From the NCBI GenBank assembly GCA_030248295.1, contig JASANH010000851.1, forward strand, positions 310,001 to 374,000: DNA of 64,000 bases, given 5' to 3'. A model generated the notes under the pieces. That model saw only the letters and a program-made list of their open reading frames with translations. It searched no databases and had not been told where the DNA came from. The DNA comes from Mesodorylaimus sp. YZB2_4 (lineage: Eukaryota; Nematoda; Enoplea; Dorylaimida; Dorylaimidae). Every line of letters begins with the position of its first letter. The first letter of the stretch is position 1. The position numbers and the translations under genes were made by a program. Shown here one piece after another: positions 58,888-64,000 of this stretch.

Positions 58888-61800
58888 ATGCTTCAATTTT
58901 GGCATTTGTTACATTTAATTTTTATTATTCGATATTCTGTAAAAGTCGCATCAAGTTTATGTGTCCCTGATACAAATCCAAATCAACGGATTGGAAATTT
59001 CTTATCACAAATTCCAACTTGTGAAAATAATTCGACGCCTTTTTGCTACGCCAGACAACGAAGACTGTCCGAGATCAGGTATCAGCTAATGCACATGTTG
59101 AATTCGGATGACTTTTCGGTTGGAAACGAGCGATCTGGTGAAAATATGTTCAGCGAGCGAGGATGGCGGAGAAAATTGAAGGAAGAAAGGCAGATAATTT
59201 ATGGGAGCGCCAGTAAGTCGGTTGGATAGTGTTGCATGCTGGTTCGCCGCGACGCGAACTGAGCACACCTGCAGAGAGTGCTTTCTGATAGTACAAGGCA
59301 GGCAACTACCTTTTCTGACACTGCATATGCAGCATGTTATAACAGGGCACCTGCTCATTCACGCAGACACTACTGTACCTATGACCCTCATCCTTCATCC
59401 GTTTTTCCACGCTCTACTTTTCAACTTTTTTCGGCTTCCTCAACACATGTCAGATCAAGTTTTGAAGAAGTCTTATACATTAGCACATTTGCAAGTGATA
59501 TTCAGTAGTTTATGGGATGTGAACTTGGTTACGTACACATGATTTATAAGGAAGCACACATGATTTATAAGCATGACTTATGTACCAACAGGTATGTGTG
59601 CTTTAGTTACTCTACATATATATATATATATATATAACGTATACATAGGTATATATATATAGATAGAGAGAGAGAATACAGTATATATATACAGTATAAA
59701 AAAATATATATACATATATATACACAAAAGTCATTTTCGGTAACTCACGCTGGAATTGATTGACTCCGACTATTATTTGCTCAATCAGTGCTTATACATA
59801 TATATATATACACTTTTAATATACATACGATCAATTTTTTCTGTAAATATATATATACCTATATATATGTATAAAATTGTGTGAATATTTATAAAATTTT
59901 ATAAATGAAAAAATAAATAAATATATATATATAAATATAAAGTGCTGATAAGTATCTGTATGAGCTCTGATTGAGCAAATAATAAACGCAGTCAATAAAA
60001 TAATTCCAGCATGAATTACTGAAAATAACTATTCCGCATTCGAGGTTGATCGATCCACTGAATAACAATTATTGACGGATCCATCAATAACTACTGCGAT
60101 ATATTATGGAAGGGATGATATTTACGGAAAAAAACTGCAGATATCTCTCCATTGAGTGCGAGAGTTTTGGAAGCAGGCGGAAAGGCTGATCAGGGAGTTA
60201 ATCCTTGTATAGCCTCCAGGATGAGGATGTTCGGATTGGCGGGACTGTGGAAAAAGCTGATACCTAAGGCCGTACCACAGAAAGCAGGTAGGGGGTACCT
60301 TTTGGCAAAGACAGGCCTACAGGCATATAGGACAAGCAGATAGAGGTAGGGCACTACCGTTTGGTAGAGGTAGGGGGTGCCAAAAGATAGAATTACCAAT
60401 TGGTAACGGCTAGAGGTAGAGACAGACCAACCGCTACCACTAAATGTGGGTAGGGAAAAGATAGAACTACTGATCTTTGCTGCCAGCAATCCATTACGTT
60501 TTTCTGTGAAACTCCGCTAATAAGTCTGCACTTAAGAGGAAAAAGGTTTTTCTGCCCATTATCAGTGGCGGCAACACATAAAATAGCCAAGGCTGCCGGG
60601 GACAAAGGCTGGCATCCTTCCGCATTTAAATAGGTCGACTACCTTATCCTACCCACTGTCTATCATCCTGTGCAGCCGTCCCCTCTTTCGTATTGATTTC
60701 TTTCCCTACCCGTTGGCTACCCCCCTCGAGAGCAGGGTACCAAATGATAGGGTAGACATCTACCTCTGCCAGTTGGCTCCCTCTAGCTGCTCTTTCTGTG
60801 GTACTGGTAAGGGTGAGGATAGCCCTGTCTCTACCTCCAGGTAGGCCTATCTTTGCCAAAAGGTACCCTCTACCTGCCTTCTGTGGTACGGCCTCTGATG
60901 AACAGAGCTACTATCAGTTTTCTTTAGGAATGTACACGCGGCCTATGCGGTAACGTGGAGGGCGTGTATATTCTCAAAGAAAACAGGTTATAAGCACATT
61001 CTGCAATCATGTCAATTCACATAAATATTCGTAAAGTCTTAAGCTACCGCGCTGATAAGTGGCAGAGTTTATTTGTGATGCTTAAATGTTGTTTTTGGTA
61101 AAGTTTGACAGGCTAATTTGTTTTTTTATCACAAGGTTTTGTTATGCTCGCATTAAATTATGATTGCTAACAGCACAAAAAATGGAATGAGAAATCATGA
61201 TTTGGAGTCTACTTGATAATTAATGTATAATTGTAAAAGCCAGCGCGCGCTTGATAAAAAAGGAATCAGAATCCAATCAAAATAAATAATCTGGCATTTC
61301 GAAATCGATTAATAATCATGCGATCAGTTGATTTGCAAAACATTAATTTAAATGCGTTAAAGAAGAATAATCAGATGACAGAATTGCCAGAGCGGAAATG
61401 AGCTGCGCAGAAAAAATTTGAATTACTATACTGCAAATAATACTGCATCATCATCACGTTTCATGAAAAAATGGAGCAATGCATTATTATGCTACATTTT
61501 CCACACTTACGGTGCCGGGCGGCCCTCAGTTTGATCTGCTGAGTTGATCATAGGGCTTCAGGAAATGCATACCGAATTGGGCGATGTGATAAATTAATTT
61601 GGACATAGAGTAGATTAGGAGGATTGTGAGCCGTATACCAAATAATCGATTGTTGAGACTGATTAGCTACTAAATCGATTGGGTTTTTTTAGCACACCCG
61701 GATGGTCGATTTCAGATCTCGAGTCCACTACGCACTTATTTTCATTTGGCTGACTTGCGGCCTGTCAATTATACGATCACCAATGCCACATTACGAGTGC

Positions 61801-63528
61801 GCGTCAGATCGCCCGCATTGCCATCGATCACTGAAATTTCCAATCATTACAAAATCAAATATCATTTTGATCTTTTCGCGCATTTATATTTGAGCGAATT
61901 AGAAGTCGATGTGGAGCCAATAATCAGCATCAGTTTCAAAGTAAGTCACGCATCAGAAAACACCTGTACTTGGAAAAATCAGGTGACGAAAGACACTTAA
62001 TTTATATCAGTTATCCAAAATGGACAAAACTGCAAACTGAAAAAAGAGGGAAAACTGAAATATAAGACGCCCCTGGTCACGTGCTGGTTTTCTCATCACA
62101 GCGTCACATGCTGTCTTGTGAGGCACAGTACCTGCTCCCTTTCAGATCGAGCCAAACACATCTCGATGGCTGTCAATCGACGTGACTCGACTGGCGAGAG
62201 TGTGGGCCAAATGGCCATTGAGAAACTACGGACTCCTTTTAAAAGCTCATTTCGGGGATGACGATTTGCTCAATCGAACCATGGATCATCTCAATCAAAC
62301 CAAGGTCAGCTCTTTTAATAAGATTCTCTAACTTTTCTGGTAACTGAGAACATTTTTTAGGACATTTACCTCGAACTGGCGTACAGAAGGGAATCGAAGG
62401 CCAGCGGCAGTGCAAAGAGTGTGGCAGTGTCGGAAATTAAACAGGAAATGTGTGGAGAAGAGAGCTCATTTCTTGGAGGTGCATGTTGCAAATATCCTTT
62501 AATGGTAAGCAGGTACTTCTTTCATCATGATATTTTTGAAATCCTTTAACATTCTTATCATCCACGCAGCATATCACTCTTGTCACCATATATTAAGGGC
62601 CTGATTACAGTCGCTTCCCTGACGTACGGCAGGCGCGTGCACCAAATTCGTGGAGCTGCAGCTTTCGGGCGACTTTCCTCGAAGTTCGTAGCGATAATTT
62701 AAGTAGATGGCGGTGACAATTTTGTAGAGGAAAATGTGGCCTATCACACAGATTTTAGAGGCTTGATATTTCGCTTTCAATTTTTATCAAAAATTTTTCG
62801 AATAGTTTCCTGATTAGTGGCAAAACTTCGTTATAAAAAGAATAAAAGCATTAAAAGCAAAAAAAAGACAGCCAGTCGATAGAGCATGTTTTTCTCTACA
62901 AGTATGTCGCTGACATGACGATTATTTATTGCTAAGAATTTCGACAAAAATTGCCCAAAAGCGGCGAAGGCGCAAAAAAACCATTTCGACAGGCTTGTGT
63001 GCACTCAACTAAAATTTGTGTCTAAAAACCATTTTCATTTCACCTCATTCGTCCAGTATTTCAAGTATGTTGCCTGTTGCAAATATCATCATGGTCACTA
63101 AATCAATAATGAAATGATCTCTTTTTAAAATTTAAATTTCCCGCCAAATTTAATTTTTCCGCGACTCCTTGTGTTTGGAGGCCAGTTCTTCGACCCCCTG
63201 TTTTCTGCCCCGCGATCTGACCCCGTTCTGGCAGACTAAGTCATCGATGTTGTTTCAGATCGATTTCGAATCATTCGGTTGGGATTTCGTGATCGCACCG
63301 AAACGATACAACGCCTATTATTGTGCCGGTGACTGCACTTCAAGACGGCACAGACGACACGGTCGATCACTGACTGCTACTGATAAGATCAATGATTCGG
63401 ATTCGGTCGCTGTGTGCTGTCGACCCAGGCAATATCAAGATTTAAAAGTCATATACATGACGAATAATGGACAAATTGCTGAAAAAGTCATCACCAATGC
63501 CATAATTCAGAGTTGTCAGTGTTCTTGA
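58888..63528 (+). CDS. GDF8/11-like: TGF-beta superfamily ligand, myostatin/GDF11 (myoglianin) type, 5 exons
   Basis: A secreted growth factor of the activin/myostatin branch. Exons 58888-59212, 61693-61940, 62146-62304, 62361-62504 and 63259-63528 splice in phase to 381 residues. A signal peptide (WHLLHLIFIIRYSVKVASSL) leads a prodomain with RLSEIRYQLMHMLN, the family's inhibitory helix, and later WLSIDVTRLARVWAKWP. The mature region has nine cysteines as in TGF-beta, activin and myostatin: MCGEE, ACCKYPL, then IDFESFGWDFVIAPKRYNAY, YCAGDC, VAVCC and a terminal SCQCS. A basic RRHRRHGR stretch follows YCAGDC. No canonical RXXR furin site is visible between the prodomain and the first mature cysteine; the nearest basic residues are YRRESK. 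Intron 1 carries AT repeats and a MITE, intron 4 another MITE. Confidence 0.94.
59618..59935. repeat. AT microsatellite cluster in the ligand gene intron 1
   Basis: Several (TA)n tracts (59,618, 59,653, 59,680-59,725, 59,800, 59,850, 59,925) with a GATAGAGAGAGAGA tract near 59,661, separated by short unique DNA. Confidence 0.85.
60267..60894. mobile_element. MITE family E, about 630 bp with about 60-bp inverted ends
   Basis: Both ends read AGGCCGTACCACAGAA and continue GCAGGTAGRGGGTACCTTTT and GGCAAAGAYAGGCCTAC inward on their own strands. The interior is full of GGTAGAGGTAGGG-type words and their complements. CTGAT is present on both sides (60,257-60,261 and 60,895-60,899), though the left terminus has five extra bases, so the target duplication is tentative. 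Confidence 0.8.
60900..61690. other. Rest of ligand gene intron 1, nothing recognised
   Basis: Unique-looking AT-rich sequence ending in the polypyrimidine tract GGGTTTTTTTAG before exon 2. Confidence 0.5.
62597..63011. mobile_element. MITE family A in intron 4 of the ligand gene
   Basis: Starts GGGCCTGATTACAGTCGC and ends ACAGGCTTGTGTGCACTCAA, with the shared CAGTCGATAGAGCATGTTTT core and the inner inverted segments seen in the other family members. It fills most of the intron before the mature-domain exon. Confidence 0.75.
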
Positions 63529-64000
63529 TTCTGATTACTTTTGCTATTTTCATACATCAAACGTACCTCATTGCAAATGATCGAGTGCTTGATTTGCGTT
63601 TTGTAGCAAAAGTCATTTGATCTCTTTTTCAAGTGTTTTGGAAAAATAATTGGTGGAATATGAGCGAGGTTTTTTTACAATGGGTGGTTTAAATGGTGAG
63701 AAATGCGCGGGAGATTTTGAACAATTCTTTTTTCCAGCCAGGTACTAACTGACTGATTTGGCATGGAGGATGGAGGGCGCAGCTGAAGAAAGAGCAAATG
63801 TGGATTCTTGGAATAAGTTTACATTTTCTGAGAAACTTGGAGCCTTGAGTTCGGGCTCTGTGGTCCTGCACTAGGCCGCATGTGATTTGTGACATTAATG
63901 CAGGTCTGCTGTCCACTGAAGAGAAGTTTTTGACTTAATTCTGAGCGAGTCCAACTAATTTGATGGTTGCTTGGTAGCGTAACCCTGGCGCTATGGCGAG
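63529..64000. other. 3' flank of the ligand gene, nothing recognised
   Basis: Probably the 3' UTR followed by intergenic DNA. No clear poly(A) signal and no gene seen before the window ends. Confidence 0.4.

Overview
The window is nuclear DNA of a metazoan, most likely a bilaterian invertebrate; the phylum cannot be fixed from the sequence. The coding content is animal: SKP1, the mRNA-export adaptor ALYREF, UBFD1, a C-type-lectin/PAN protein, the ciliary coiled-coil protein IQCE, a heparan sulfate 3-O-sulfotransferase, a DEG/ENaC channel relic and a myostatin/GDF11-type TGF-beta ligand. Every intact gene is split by GT-AG introns whose phases I checked exon by exon. Introns and intergenic DNA are packed with small non-autonomous repeats: tRNA-like SINEs, terminal-inverted-repeat MITEs, foldback elements, LTR remnants and AT microsatellites.

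Layout. 0.7-3.2 kb: SKP1 (+). 3.5-4.2 kb: a CCAAT/GC-box minisatellite. 5.1-7.0 kb: ALYREF (-). 9.5-14.5 kb: UBFD1 (-). 16.9-19.3 kb: secreted-type lectin (+). 20-22 kb: MITE and foldback elements. 23.8-26.3 kb: an inverted partial copy of IQCE carrying a stop (+). 27.6-28.3 kb: a dead Gypsy reverse transcriptase (-). 31.3-35.8 kb: HS3ST (-), with an inverted piece of its own last exon in intron 1. 36.5-42 kb: gene-poor, with a 64-bp perfect palindrome and a DEG/ENaC fragment. 42.3-44.6 kb: a broken DEG/ENaC gene split by a 633-bp miniature LTR element. 46.9-47.2 kb: a solo LTR. 47.5-54.1 kb: IQCE (-), whose exons sum to a clean 640-codon frame. 54.3-58.9 kb: no confident gene. 58.9-63.5 kb: TGF-beta ligand (+).

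The genes look like unrelated housekeeping and developmental neighbours; there is no operon and no shared pathway. The unusual features are structural. A miniature LTR element with hairpin-rich repeats sits in the DEG/ENaC pore-coding exon with a 4-bp target duplication. Two 2.5-kb inverted arms of IQCE flank about 24.7 kb that contains HS3ST and the DEG/ENaC relic. An antisense-oriented fragment of HS3ST exon 3 lies inside HS3ST intron 1.
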